A DNA stretch of 46,813 bases. It comes from a virus. This document shows positions 27,279 to 36,700 of this stretch, one piece after another. A program made the position numbers and the translations under genes. How positions within the stretch are numbered: position 1 is the first letter of the stretch; the number at the start of each line of letters is the position of its first letter. The DNA lies in IMG/VR virus record IMGVR_UViG_3300042564_002349, positions 1-46,813 of that record; one strand, written 5' to 3'. The notes under the pieces are model-generated. The model did not search any database. It was not told the origin of the DNA and worked only from the letters and a program-made list of their open reading frames with translations.

Positions 27279-28664
27279 TTAGTTAGTTACGCGAGTTTTT
27301 GTTTTCTCGTCTAATAGTTTTCTAATTCTTTGCTTGTTTTTTTCTTCTTTGTCTTGTTCAAAACCAAGCATAGTGCTTTGTGAATCAGTATCAATCGTTA
27401 AATACTCATTGTTAAAGTGGCAGTTATCAAATATAACACCATCTCTACCAACTCTAGATTTTAACAATGTAAGAGTTGCCAAATTTAATTCTTTTTGTTG
27501 TAATGTTTTACCAATAGATAAAACTACGTGACCAATTTGTGCTTTCTTAATAGAACCACCCATTTGGTCCGTTGTAACTACTTCGCTTTTAATTGATTCT
27601 CTATTACCTTGTGTTGCAGTCCAGATTGCAATATCAAACTCAGAAGTCATCGATTCCAATTGTCTCATAATAGCACCTTCACCTTTCCATTCTTCACCAA
27701 ATGCACTTCTTTCTGGTGAAATACAATCAACATAGTCCAGTGTTAATAAATCTATTTTAAAACCATCGGCAATCATCTTTCTTAATTTAGATTTAATTTC
27801 ACTAACGGTTACAGAATCACTAGGTAATTTTAATAACCTAATTTGACCTTTAGACCTTTCTTTGGCTTCATTAACTCTTTTTTCAACCTCTTCAGGAACT
27901 TCTGTTTGGTCGTCTGGCGCAATCCCAGACCAAATTGTAAAATGCTTTCTTTTAATATTATTGACGTTATCCTCAAAAAATATTTGAACAACATTAAAAT
28001 CATTATTAAACGCTGCGTTCGCAAACTTGGTTAGTAACGTTGTTTTACCAGTACCTGTTGGTGCTAATACCACACCTAACTCACCTCTACCTAGACCACC
28101 CTTTAATAAGTTATCAACGCCCACAACACCTGTTGGTATAGCGGTTCTACAATCTTTTTGTAATGCCGACATGACATCGTCAAAAATATCTGTCATATCA
28201 TGATCAATCACACCAACCTGTAGTGCTTTTTGAATAATATTTTCAATTCTTTTGTATGCTTCAAATTCACCGTCATTAGTTATCGCCTCAACTTCTTTTA
28301 ATGCTTTCTTTAACACTTGTTGTTTACAGAAATTAAGGGCACTGCCTTGAATGTGCAATGCATCGTTAATTTCTATAGTTTGAATATCACTTAATGTGTC
28401 AATAATAACTTTAGAAGACGATGAACCTTCTTTTGTTTCAATTAAAATTTTATTTTTAATAGTTTCATAAGCTGGTATTGAATTTAAGGTTATATACAAC
28501 TCTTTAATATGTTCCATAATCACTCTAAAATACACACCATCAAAGTAGTTGCTTTCGATAACTTCAACAATTGAATCACCGAATTTTTTATCTTCAATAA
28601 TTGTTTTTAATAATGATTGTTGGAATCTAGGACCCAAATAACCAAAATTCATTTCTTTCGACAT
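27279..28664 (-). CDS. 41: replicative DNA helicase, DnaB/T4 gp41-like
   Basis: A 461-residue RecA-fold helicase. Walker A is APTGTGKTT at about residues 201-209, and Walker B is LLTLDYVD. A later Gln-containing motif (ATQGNRES) and an arginine-rich motif near KSRVGRDG match the DnaB family C-terminal domain. The N-terminal 170 residues are helical, as in gp41/DnaB primase-interaction domains. It would unwind the fork ahead of the phage polymerase. It is embedded between an unknown gene and nrdB, with 14 bases to nrdB. No separate primase or loader gene is recognised in this window. Confidence 0.9.
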   Translation of the reverse strand: MSKEMNFGYLGPRFQQSLLKTIIEDKKFGDSIVEVIESNYFDGVYFRVIMEHIKELYITLNSIPAYETIKNKILIETKEGSSSSKVIIDTLSDIQTIEINDALHIQGSALNFCKQQVLKKALKEVEAITNDGEFEAYKRIENIIQKALQVGVIDHDMTDIFDDVMSALQKDCRTAIPTGVVGVDNLLKGGLGRGELGVVLAPTGTGKTTLLTKFANAAFNNDFNVVQIFFEDNVNNIKRKHFTIWSGIAPDDQTEVPEEVEKRVNEAKERSKGQIRLLKLPSDSVTVSEIKSKLRKMIADGFKIDLLTLDYVDCISPERSAFGEEWKGEGAIMRQLESMTSEFDIAIWTATQGNRESIKSEVVTTDQMGGSIKKAQIGHVVLSIGKTLQQKELNLATLTLLKSRVGRDGVIFDNCHFNNEYLTIDTDSQSTMLGFEQDKEEKNKQRIRKLLDEKTKTRVTN

Positions 28665-28700
28665 AATCTTTTTTTTTAAATTAAATTAAATAACTATATC

Positions 28701-29144
28701 TTACAGTTCATACTGTAGATATACCGTTTCTAGGTCTTCTCTTGACATTATGTCAGTTAAATCAGATAAAATTCTTCTCAAATTTGGTCTAATGTCAACC
28801 GAGTATCTCACTTTTGGATGGAACACACTCGCAAGGAAAATCCTTTCAATAAATACATCGTTACCTTGTTTCACTTGTAACAAAAAGTATTGTTCTTCGG
28901 TTTCTTTTGGGTCTTCCACGTATGTCGAATTCAGGATATAATTTTGATTTTCAACCAAATAATTGGAACTTTTTATTTTTAAATCCTCACTAATTTCTAC
29001 ACAAATATCTTGTATATAATAGTGCAGGTCCATAGACCGTCTACTAACTGGGTTATAGTCGTGGACATTAAAAAATCTTTGGCAGATGATGTTATTGTCC
29101 AACGTCAAAAGGAATTCAAATTTGTTTTGTTCTTGGATGTTCAT
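28701..29144 (-). CDS. unknown protein in the replication cluster
   Basis: A 147-residue protein, MNIQEQNKFEFLLTLDNNII, predicted mixed alpha/beta with a charged C-terminal half (RPNLRRILSDLTDIMSREDL). It has no catalytic motif, Cys cluster or membrane segment. It starts three bases after the FEN-type nuclease stop and precedes the helicase, so it is probably replication- or repair-related. T4 has its helicase loader (gp59) and other accessory factors in a comparable neighbourhood, but I see no sequence reason to equate them. Confidence 0.75.
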   Translation of the reverse strand: MNIQEQNKFEFLLTLDNNIICQRFFNVHDYNPVSRRSMDLHYYIQDICVEISEDLKIKSSNYLVENQNYILNSTYVEDPKETEEQYFLLQVKQGNDVFIERIFLASVFHPKVRYSVDIRPNLRRILSDLTDIMSREDLETVYLQYEL

Positions 29145-29147
29145 GTT

Positions 29148-30161
29148 TTAAATTTTAAATTTTATTATTTTTTTATTTTTTTCTTTTCTGGTTAACCTCA
29201 GAAAGGGGTTTAGAAATTTTATCCAGGCGTCTTCTTGTTTGGGTAATACGGTGAACATCCCGTCATCCATCATCATTTTCATAGTATTTTTATATGATCG
29301 CCCTTCGGAATCCAATGTTTCATTTATTAAGTCAAGTATTTGCGTTTTCGCATCATCAGTTAATATTGGTTCCGTTAAATCAACTATTTTTTCATTTGTT
29401 TCGAAAAATTCTTCACCTAGTACCCCTAATTTGCTAACACCAGTAAGTAAATTCTGTAAGGTTTTGTTGTGTTTATCCACTTGCCATATTTCTTCTGCTT
29501 TAGTTCTAACCTCGTTAAGTGTTAAAATTTTTGTTTGCATTTCAGGAAATAACCCAATCATCCTTTTCAGTCCTAAGTTTCTAATACCAAATATGTTATC
29601 AGATGGGTCTCCGCACAGCATTTTTACAATTTTAACATTTTCAATTAAGATTGTTTCATGGTCGTATTCAATATTATCCCCTGGTTTATATATTTTGCCA
29701 TGTGCTGGATTATATAAATCAGTATCAACTGAAACTAATTGTGCTAAATCCCTATCTGATGAATAGATGATTTTTTTCTCTTTGGGTGAATTTTGTGAAT
29801 AATAGGCAATACAATCATCTGATTCGCAATTTTGATATTCGCCTTGGCGTACGTATAACTCTTCTAGATATTGTTTAATTCGAACTCTTTGATAACTGTA
29901 TGAACTTTGTGCTTCATCCGTCCATCTGTTACTTCTTCTTGTGTCTTTGTATAAGTGGTAAATTTTTTTCCGAGTGGCGGCACTGTCGGCACCATCCCAA
30001 AAAACGCATATCTTGTCTAGGTGGTATGTCTCAAATGATTTTCTAAGAGTATTGAGAAAATGATAAATTCCTCCAATATGTTTTCCCTTATAGAAGTAAT
30101 TTTTGACACCAAAAAAACCAATCGTAAGTAAATTGTCACCATCAACAAGCAGTACAGACAT
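29148..30161 (-). CDS. rnh: 5'-3' exonuclease/flap nuclease, T4 RNase H-like
   Basis: A 337-residue PIN/FEN-type nuclease. Metal-binding acidic residues are visible in order: Asp7 (LLVDGDN), Asp56 (VFWDGADS), Glu113/Asp115/Asp116 (CESDDCIAY), Asp136/Asp138 (SSDRDLAQL) and Asp185/Asp188 (CGDPSDNIFG). The last group opens the helix-3-turn-helix DNA-binding region (GIRNLGLKRM). Such enzymes remove RNA primers and flaps from lagging-strand fragments. Length is near T4 RNase H (305 residues). It lies between uvsX and the unknown 28701-29144 gene on the same transcript. Confidence 0.9.
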   Translation of the reverse strand: MSVLLVDGDNLLTIGFFGVKNYFYKGKHIGGIYHFLNTLRKSFETYHLDKICVFWDGADSAATRKKIYHLYKDTRRSNRWTDEAQSSYSYQRVRIKQYLEELYVRQGEYQNCESDDCIAYYSQNSPKEKKIIYSSDRDLAQLVSVDTDLYNPAHGKIYKPGDNIEYDHETILIENVKIVKMLCGDPSDNIFGIRNLGLKRMIGLFPEMQTKILTLNEVRTKAEEIWQVDKHNKTLQNLLTGVSKLGVLGEEFFETNEKIVDLTEPILTDDAKTQILDLINETLDSEGRSYKNTMKMMMDDGMFTVLPKQEDAWIKFLNPFLRLTRKEKNKKIIKFKI

Positions 30162-30189
30162 TTAAAATTTAAATTATAATGTTAAAAAA

Positions 30190-31200
30190 CTATTCCTCTT
30201 CTGTGACAACTTTTAGTTTAGAAATTTCGTCAATACTAACTTCTAATCTTTCACTAATATAGTTACCATAATCTTTTTTGTATTCTTCAATACTTTTCTT
30301 CTCTTCTGGTTCTGACTTACCCGGCATAAAACCATGTGCTGTAACAATAATCTTACCATCCTCATATCCTAAACCATTTACGTGGTTTTTCATAATTGAG
30401 ATTTTAGTTCTTACAGCCATTTTAACTTTTCTACCATCTTTAGTGATAGCAATCTTAGTTGTGCCGGCATTTTTTTCATTACCAAAACGGAAAACTAATG
30501 TTGAGTTTAACCAGATGGCTTCGCCACCTTTAGCTTTAATTTTAGGTTGACCAAATGGATTATCTGGTAACTCTACCCAAGGTTGGTTTACTATAATTAG
30601 TGTGTTTGTAAATTTCTTATCACTTCTTCTTGAACCTGAAATTCTTTGATTAATTCCTTGACCAATTTTATCTGATAATACTCTGGCGTTATGTTGTGCA
30701 CCACCTTTACCATCAAAAGTCATCTTACATGGAACTGACCCTACCGAATCCCAAAGGAAACATAAATCGTAATCCAATTCACCTTTATCTTGTGCATCTA
30801 ATAATTCACCAATATAATCAGTAATTTGTTCAATGTATTCAAAGTGATTGTTAAATAAGAAAAATCCATCAAATGTCTTATCTCCAGTTTCCTTGTCAAT
30901 GCTTTCTTCAACTTCAAAACCCATAAGTTTTGCGTGTGGAAAATCCCATTTTTGTTCTGTAATGATAAACACTGGTAATATACCTTTCTTTTGTGCATCT
31001 ACCGCCGTTTTTACCAATGCTGTTGTCTTACCAGTATCAGAATGACCTAGAAGCATGTTTAAATGCCCCATAGCTGGTCCAGGTATACCTACTGCGTCTG
31101 AGAACGCATCACCAAGATCAAAGAATCTATCTGGCTTAAATGACGCCTCTTTTGAGAATTTTTTCTTTATTGCTGAAAAATCGTTTTTCTTAATTGCCAT
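30190..31200 (-). CDS. uvsX: UvsX/RecA-like recombinase
   Basis: A 336-residue RecA-fold ATPase. Walker A is GHSDTGKTT at residues 52-60, and Walker B is DLCFLWDSVGS. The L2-adjacent strand (TLIIVNQPWVEL) and a C-terminal basic/acidic region follow. Phage UvsX forms filaments on ssDNA and drives recombination-dependent replication with the gp32-like protein encoded just upstream. The Walker A serine-aspartate (GHSDTGKT) differs from the bacterial RecA GPESSGKT and fits phage forms. Only 18 bases separate its ATG from the hairpin behind the SSB gene, so its transcription must start upstream or depend on read-through. Confidence 0.9.
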   Translation of the reverse strand: MAIKKNDFSAIKKKFSKEASFKPDRFFDLGDAFSDAVGIPGPAMGHLNMLLGHSDTGKTTALVKTAVDAQKKGILPVFIITEQKWDFPHAKLMGFEVEESIDKETGDKTFDGFFLFNNHFEYIEQITDYIGELLDAQDKGELDYDLCFLWDSVGSVPCKMTFDGKGGAQHNARVLSDKIGQGINQRISGSRRSDKKFTNTLIIVNQPWVELPDNPFGQPKIKAKGGEAIWLNSTLVFRFGNEKNAGTTKIAITKDGRKVKMAVRTKISIMKNHVNGLGYEDGKIIVTAHGFMPGKSEPEEKKSIEEYKKDYGNYISERLEVSIDEISKLKVVTEEE

Positions 31201-31218
31201 AATATTTTTTTTTAAAAA

Positions 31219-31263
31219 GAGGGACCCTTGTCTCCCTTAGATTAAAATTTGACAAGGGCCCTC
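31219..31263 (-). terminator. hairpin terminator/attenuator between SSB and uvsX
   Basis: Arms 31219-31232 and 31251-31263 pair over 13 bases with a single bulged base and an 18-base loop. On the minus transcript the stem is followed by CUCUUUUUAAAA. It lies 10 bases after the SSB stop and 18 bases before the uvsX start. With no room for a promoter after it, partial read-through is likely, giving more SSB than UvsX. Confidence 0.75.
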
Positions 31264-31273
31264 AACATCTTAA

Positions 31274-32113
31274 TTAGAACGGTAAATCTTCGTCTACCTC
31301 ATCAGTGTCTTGTGGATCAACTAATTTCTGTGTCTCAGTCGCTCCCAAGTCAACTTGTCCGTCGTCACCATAAACCCATTTCTTCTCTTCAGTGTTCCAT
31401 TTTGGGGTATAACCCTTAGCAACACCTTCTAGATATTCTTCTGGCTTTTTAGAGTACGCGTCTGCCCATGTTAAATCATCCATTAACCATTCTGTTGCTT
31501 GTCCTTCGTTTGTACTGATTGGACTAGCATCATCTGGGAAAATTGATGAAATGGTTGTGTATTCTCCGCCACTTGGCTTCTTAGTTAATGTTAATGAAAT
31601 AACTAAGTCACGACCATTTTTAGGGTCTGTAATATCGCCCTTATTGCGCATGATTGGCACAATTTTATCTAGAGGACCATCACCTTTTGAGTTGTGCTTA
31701 AATCTCCAGAATTTAACACCGTCTTGCTCATTATCTCTGTCGATAACTTTAACGATATAAAAACGTTTAGGATTGTAATTTTTAGCCAATTCTCTATCGG
31801 CTTCATTACCTGTGCTACGAAGTGCTTCGTTTACCTCGGTTAAAGGTGAACGCTTACCTTCATTTTTTCCTGGGTCATATAATTTAACCCACTTACCATC
31901 CACTTGGATTTCGTGGAACCATACCTCTTTAAATGGTGATGTACCATCCTTCATTGGGATGATTCTGATTCTTTTTTCTCCAGAAGACACACCTTTTGTT
32001 AAGATGGGTGCGAAATACTTTTTCAATCTCTCTTCTGAACTAACTCTTTGGGCTGCTCCCGCTGGTTGTTTGTTTTTCTCATACTGGTTGAGAATTGCAT
32101 CTAATGCTGACAT
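31274..32113 (-). CDS. 32: single-stranded DNA-binding protein, T4 gp32-like
   Basis: A 279-residue protein. The N-terminal tip is basic/helical (DAILNQYEKNKQ), the kind of region gp32 uses for cooperativity. The core holds an OB-fold-like segment (KRIRIIPMKDGTSPFKEVWF, then FYIVKVIDRDNEQDG and WRFKHNSKG). The C-terminal tail is acidic and ends DEVDEDLPF, the classic SSB docking tail for partner proteins. Unlike T4 gp32, no Cys/His zinc cluster is evident. The gene has its own short unit: a terminator 48 bases upstream and a hairpin right behind. The unstructured A/U-rich 48-base leader would suit autogenous binding by its own product, as known for T4 gene 32, but this is inference. Confidence 0.85.
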   Translation of the reverse strand: MSALDAILNQYEKNKQPAGAAQRVSSEERLKKYFAPILTKGVSSGEKRIRIIPMKDGTSPFKEVWFHEIQVDGKWVKLYDPGKNEGKRSPLTEVNEALRSTGNEADRELAKNYNPKRFYIVKVIDRDNEQDGVKFWRFKHNSKGDGPLDKIVPIMRNKGDITDPKNGRDLVISLTLTKKPSGGEYTTISSIFPDDASPISTNEGQATEWLMDDLTWADAYSKKPEEYLEGVAKGYTPKWNTEEKKWVYGDDGQVDLGATETQKLVDPQDTDEVDEDLPF

Positions 32114-32153
32114 AATGTTACGTTTTAAATGAATAAATTTTGTTATGAGCTAA

Positions 32154-32161
32154 TATAAATA
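32154..32161 (-). promoter_or_regulatory. TATTTATA box in the SSB leader
   Basis: An exact TATTTATA on the coding strand, 40 bases before the SSB ATG and immediately after the U tail of terminator 32161-32189. This copy has a spacing that suits a promoter with a real 5' leader. Confidence 0.4.
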
Positions 32162-32189
32162 AAAAAACCCGAATTAAAAAATCCAGGTT
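32161..32189 (-). terminator. intrinsic terminator after 32239-32481
   Basis: On the minus transcript AACCUGGAUU pairs with AAUUCGGGUU across a UUUU loop (10 pairs, two of them G-U) and is followed by a U run. It ends the right-hand structural unit 50 bases after the stop at 32239, in the 125-base gap before the SSB gene. A small extra hairpin overlaps the stop codon itself (about 32233-32249). Confidence 0.75.
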
Positions 32190-32238
32190 AATTATTTTAA
32201 TAAAAATCGTTTTTTTAGCTAAATAGCGTGTTAGAACC

Positions 32239-32481
32239 TTAGGTAGGTTCCCCCCAATTAATTAAGTAGTTCGCAAAAGTACCCATAGAATCCGTTCTTT
32301 TAGTGACATTATACCCATAAGTGTTTTTTAACACATTTGCCATATTATCATCCATACTTCTTTCGTCAATAAAAGCATTGTACTGTCCTTGAGACGTTGC
32401 GCCGGTTATCACATTATTCACATATGATAATGAACTTCTTGTCGAATCTGTGTTTGTTGTTGCTAATGAACCTGATATCAT
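32239..32481 (-). CDS. small conserved-looking protein, unknown
   Basis: An 80-residue protein, MISGSLATTNTDSTRSSLSY, polar, with no Cys, membrane segment or motif. The length and Ser/Thr/Asn-rich content resemble small virion or scaffold proteins. It is the last gene of the right-hand structural unit, 12 bases after the ferritin-like gene, and a terminator follows. No function can be assigned. Confidence 0.65.
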   Translation of the reverse strand: MISGSLATTNTDSTRSSLSYVNNVITGATSQGQYNAFIDERSMDDNMANVLKNTYGYNVTKRTDSMGTFANYLINWGEPT

Positions 32482-32493
32482 TTTCTATATATT

Positions 32494-32868
32494 TTATTCT
32501 AATGTTAATAAGTAAGCTAATTTGTTTATTGTTGCCAACATTTCGTCTCTAATATTTAACAAATCACTATCTTTAGTTGGTTCTAATTCATTACTTAATG
32601 AAATTAAAAAACCTTTAATATTTTGTAAAAATTCAACAATTTTAACATCCGTTAAATTGTCAATTCTAATATTCTTGTCTTGCTCTTCCAAAACAAATCT
32701 ACCTTGTTTACCCATAGCCGTTTCAACATACGTGTCGATAAAACCTTCTAATGTTGAGTATGTTTTACCAAATGCGATATGTCTTGCATATCCTTTAGTT
32801 TGCCAATGTAATATTCTTAATTGGACCTGTATTTCTAAAAATTTTTGAACACTAGTATTGAGTATCAT
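32494..32868 (-). CDS. small ferritin/Dps-like phage protein
   Basis: A 124-residue all-helical protein. An HWQTKGYARH motif at residues 21-30 and a second helix with EGFIDTYVETAMGKQGR recall the HW...H and D...E pattern of Dps/ferritin-like four-helix bundles and of a short ferritin-like family (I recall DUF5856) found in large phages. It is shorter than true Dps (about 165), so a complete ferroxidase site cannot be claimed. The first 17 bases overlap the 3' end of 32852-33478, so translation is coupled. Possible roles include iron binding or a purely structural bundle. Confidence 0.7.
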   Translation of the reverse strand: MILNTSVQKFLEIQVQLRILHWQTKGYARHIAFGKTYSTLEGFIDTYVETAMGKQGRFVLEEQDKNIRIDNLTDVKIVEFLQNIKGFLISLSNELEPTKDSDLLNIRDEMLATINKLAYLLTLE

Positions 32869-33478
32869 CTTGTAATGGGTTGAATGTTTTTGCTATTTCA
32901 TCCTTAGAGTAATTTTCAATGTCATTTTTAGTTAAAACGTATTCGTTTTTACCTGATGCTTGCATTTCAGCTTGCTTCATTGAGAAAAAATCATTAGGTT
33001 TTTGGTTAAAAGGATATGAGTCCAATGAACGCATTTCCAATTTCTCTTGTGGAGTTGTTGGTTTCATTGATTCAATTTTAGAACCTAATTCGTCTATTTT
33101 TAATAAAACCTGATCCATCTGCGCTAATTTTGTTTCCAAATCAGCTAACTTACTGAACGCGTCATCCATTTTTTGTAAAACGGCGGTATTTTCACCTTTT
33201 GACGATTCTAAGTCATTTTTTATATTTTTTGTCATGTTAACCAATTCGGTAACATCGACTTCTTCAGTATCACCGCCTGCTGCTGGAGCATCTAACGCCG
33301 GATTTTCTGGAAGTGCCCCTAAATCCGCTGCTGGAGCGTCTTCTGGTGCTGGAGTTAGTGACGCCGCAGGATCGGCTGGTGGTGGAGGCGCTGGTAATTC
33401 CTGTTCATTCAAATTTGAAGCATTTCTATTAATACTTTTAAATCTGTTTAATTCTTCAAGGAGTTTTTTTTCTAGCAT
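32852..33478 (-). CDS. coiled-coil protein with Pro/Ala-rich linker
   Basis: A 208-residue protein. A short charged helix (MLEKKLLEELNRFKSINRNA) precedes a flexible Pro/Ala/Asp linker at about residues 28-70 (PAPPPPADPAASLTPAPEDA). Residues about 75-140 have heptad-like hydrophobic spacing, suggesting a coiled coil (NIKNDLESSKGEN, KLADLETKLAQMDQVLLKID). The tail (KNDIENYSKDEIAKTFNP) is polar. Linker plus coiled coil suggests an assembly chaperone, scaffold or internal tail component. The gene overlaps the ferritin-like gene by 17 bases and starts four bases after 33483-33683. Function unknown. Confidence 0.75.
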   Translation of the reverse strand: MLEKKLLEELNRFKSINRNASNLNEQELPAPPPPADPAASLTPAPEDAPAADLGALPENPALDAPAAGGDTEEVDVTELVNMTKNIKNDLESSKGENTAVLQKMDDAFSKLADLETKLAQMDQVLLKIDELGSKIESMKPTTPQEKLEMRSLDSYPFNQKPNDFFSMKQAEMQASGKNEYVLTKNDIENYSKDEIAKTFNPLQDDTQY

Positions 33479-33482
33479 GATT

Positions 33483-33683
33483 TTAATCTTGTAATAATTG
33501 TCTACCGTCTTCGGTAATATATTTTTTATTTATTCTTTCAACAATACCGTCTTTTGACTTAATTGTATAACACTCCCCGGTTTGTAAGTCACAAACCTCT
33601 TGTTCTTTTCCATCCTCAGATTGGGTTTTAACCATTTTTGGATTTAAGAACTGATCTATTGAACTGTTTCTATTATTTTCCAT
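33483..33683 (-). CDS. small protein, unknown
   Basis: A 66-residue protein, MENNRNSSIDQFLNPKMVKT, with two Cys nine residues apart around a turn (VCDLQTGECYTI) followed by a compact basic/acidic region (KKYITEDGRQLLQD). It is too small for a family call. The paired Cys could form a small beta-hairpin fold. It starts the small-gene cluster after the 1913-residue hub-like gene, has an exact TATTTATA box upstream, and is four bases ahead of the coiled-coil gene. Confidence 0.65.
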   Translation of the reverse strand: MENNRNSSIDQFLNPKMVKTQSEDGKEQEVCDLQTGECYTIKSKDGIVERINKKYITEDGRQLLQD

Positions 33684-33693
33684 AACTTTATTT

Positions 33694-33701
33694 TATAAAT
33701 A
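33694..33701 (-). promoter_or_regulatory. TATTTATA box upstream of 33483-33683
   Basis: An exact TATTTATA on the coding strand, ten bases before the ATG at 33683, in the 39-base spacer after the hub-like gene. Candidate promoter or initiation signal. Confidence 0.35.
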
Positions 33702-33722
33702 TCTAAAAAATCTTAATTTTCA

Positions 33723-36700
33723 CTATTCGGGCTTAAAATAAATAACGTAACCGTCTTGCACTTTTAACTTCCTCATTAATTGGGGTGACATTGCTATACC
33801 ATAAGTTGTATCTGGTAAACCATTATGTACCGCGCCAGAAAACAGACCAGTTGTAAAGTTTATTGAAGGTAGAACTTTTAATGGATTTGGAACACCTGTA
33901 TCAGTGGTATTCTTAGCCAAAAATGGGTTATAGAATATCATATTGATATTTGATATCTCAGATGCTGACTTGTTTGAAAAATCGAATCTAGTTGAGAAGT
34001 AATAATCAATATTTTCATTAATGTCGCCAAATGTTAAAATATTGTTGTTTTGAGCTTTTGTTGTAACGGTCATTTCTGTGTTGTTAGGTAATGTGTAGTT
34101 CGGCCCACCCATTTGAACCACTCTAGCACGTAGCCACTTGTCTTTAACACCGTTAATTGTGTGTTCAACATATTGGATATATTTTTCACCGTTCTGACCG
34201 TTGTATGGGATACCTGAAAGGAATCCGGATTCACTTAACACAACTTCCCCATTAACATTAAGTGGTCCTAAGTCGTATTCAACAGTTTTACCGTTTATCG
34301 TTGCACTCTTGGTTGTGGTTGTAACAGCATTTGCTTCTTGTTTTTTCTTAAACGCGGCCTTTAATATTTTGTCAAATAATGGTCTATATGCCGCAACAAA
34401 ACTATCCTTTATGTTTGGTAAATTATCGTTGGGTATTCTAGCGCCTTTAAAAGTTGTGTCAATTTGATTCGCTTTAATACTGTGAGAAACTTCGGTGATA
34501 AAATATGTACCTTCAAACATAGGTATATTATTTAAATAAAAATACATTGTTGGTTGTATCATAGCGTTACCCATAGAAGAAACCTCACATGTGTATGAAT
34601 ATGTTCTATACAAATCAAATAAATTAACATCTACTTGATATGTGTTAGAACCAGATTGTGACCTACCTAAATTTTCATACGCCAAGAATGTTTCTGATGT
34701 TGGTGTTTTAGAATCTTGACTTAACGAAACGTTTTTAAACATACTTTGTGCTTGATCCCCAAAATTAACCTCAAAACCCACAACCCTATTTGACTTACTA
34801 AAATCTGTATCCATAAACAGTTGTTGTGAAACTAATAATGGATTTTTATTAACATTACGAATATCGGCACCGTCATTCTTAAATTTGTTTTTTGGACTAA
34901 CCTCACCCATTGATAAGTGTTTTGATGATGGTCCGATATATTGTAAAATCATTTTAGGAGATGATTCTTGATAGTCAACTTCTAAAAATGTTCCAAATAA
35001 ATTTCTAGCAAGATTTTTGGATGGGGTAATTCTTTTCTTGTCAGAAAAGTTTGTACCATAAAAATTAACGTAGGCCGGTAGTGGTCTAAAGTCAATATTG
35101 TTACCTTGAATTAAAATTGAAATCATACCCAATAAACTTTTATTTGCATTTCTTGGGTCTGCCAATGGTTTTAATCTATCCAAACTCATATATAGTTCAT
35201 TACCAATATCCTTATTTGCTCTATCTAAGAATAAAAATTCTTCCAAAAGATTTCTTTGTCCTAATGAATTACCAGAAACCCATTTATCGTTAAACGATTT
35301 AAAGAAATTGTAGGTTTCTAATTTAGTTGTCTTGTCGGTATTAAAACCTCTATAAACCGTTACTGGAGTCGTTGTGTCGATTGGTAATTTTCCAACCTTC
35401 AACATCAATCCATTAAAATATGTATCAAATCTTTTTTCTTGTGGGATTACTATATTCTCATTTAGATATGCTCTAAAGGTTGTTACAGTAGGGTTATATG
35501 ATGGGTTATCCGCTAAGTTCTTAGCTAAATACCCAGCATATATTCTAGCTAGTAATCTATGTGAATAGATGTTTTCCTCATTTAATTCAACATTGGTTGT
35601 GGCGAAATAATCTAAATAATGCCCGTCAATATCTTCACCAACATATAATTTAATTAAATTTAAATTATCTGAAGTAACCTGTGAAACATCAAAATCATTA
35701 TCTGAATATGTTTTGACTAACCCAGCAGCACCGTATAATGTGTAATTATCAATTTGTTTTGCATTCCCAATTGTTAACTTAACTAGGTTTTCATTCTTTA
35801 AAATGTCGTCAGTTATATTTTTTAATACAACTATTTGTTCTTTTATTATCGAATTAAAATCAGTTGCTGTTACATTTGCTTTTTTTAATGTAACAATTTC
35901 CCTTAATAATTCTTGAAAATTACTGTGCTTGTAACTAGTTGTTGTTGTTTTACCGTCTGTGTTTAATTTTAATGTTGAGAACTCTAAAAACATGGCTTCA
36001 AAGTCATCTAACATTTTTGGGCTAAATGTTGCCATCAAATCAATTACCTTTCTTTTATTTCCTTTTAACGAATATTCATTAGTTGTAATTGTTTTAAATT
36101 TCTCACCATATGTTGGCATTGTCAACCCACTATAATTTGGATAATCTTCGTTTTCTGGGTCCCAAATTAATTTAAATGAATCTTGTTCAATTTGTTTGTA
36201 ATCAGTTTCTAAATCCTTAAGTTGATTTCCACCAAAAGAAGGTAACACAGTATAGTTTGCATTACTTGATGAAAGTATTGAATTGTCCACCATAAATGAT
36301 AATGTGATACCATTACTTTGATATGGTAATGATGTTAATTTTCTAACAGCTCCAGAACTATAAGCAGATGCAAAGTTTGTTTTCATTTCGGAACTATTCA
36401 AAACTAAATCCCCTGCTTTCTCATTTCCAGTGGTAGTGCCTGGTGAAAAATAAACATATCCGTTAACCACTTGATGAAAGATGTCTTGATATAATGGGTA
36501 AAAACCAACAGTTTCTACTGGGAAAGAACTTGTTGTTCCAGTTGTATAAATTGTTGATCCACTAACATATGTTGTATCACCACCATAATTAAACGTGGTA
36601 CCTGACGTGTTATCAAAAAATTTACTAGATGTAATTGAATTTGTAACACCAGAAATTATATCAACACCTTCAGTTAAATATTTTTTATATCTATGGTAGA

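Noticed and set aside
30798-30998. Short minus-strand frames inside replication genes (also 27830-28024, 15872-16057, 16262-16468, 10177-10476, 42230-42430)
   Set aside because: They are out-of-frame readings within well-supported genes, with no start context or recognisable product.
32154-32161. T4-type late promoter (TATAAATA)
   Set aside because: The 8-mer in T4 orientation is on the plus strand, facing away from every gene here. Only the reverse orientation would serve these genes, so it cannot be called a T4 late promoter.
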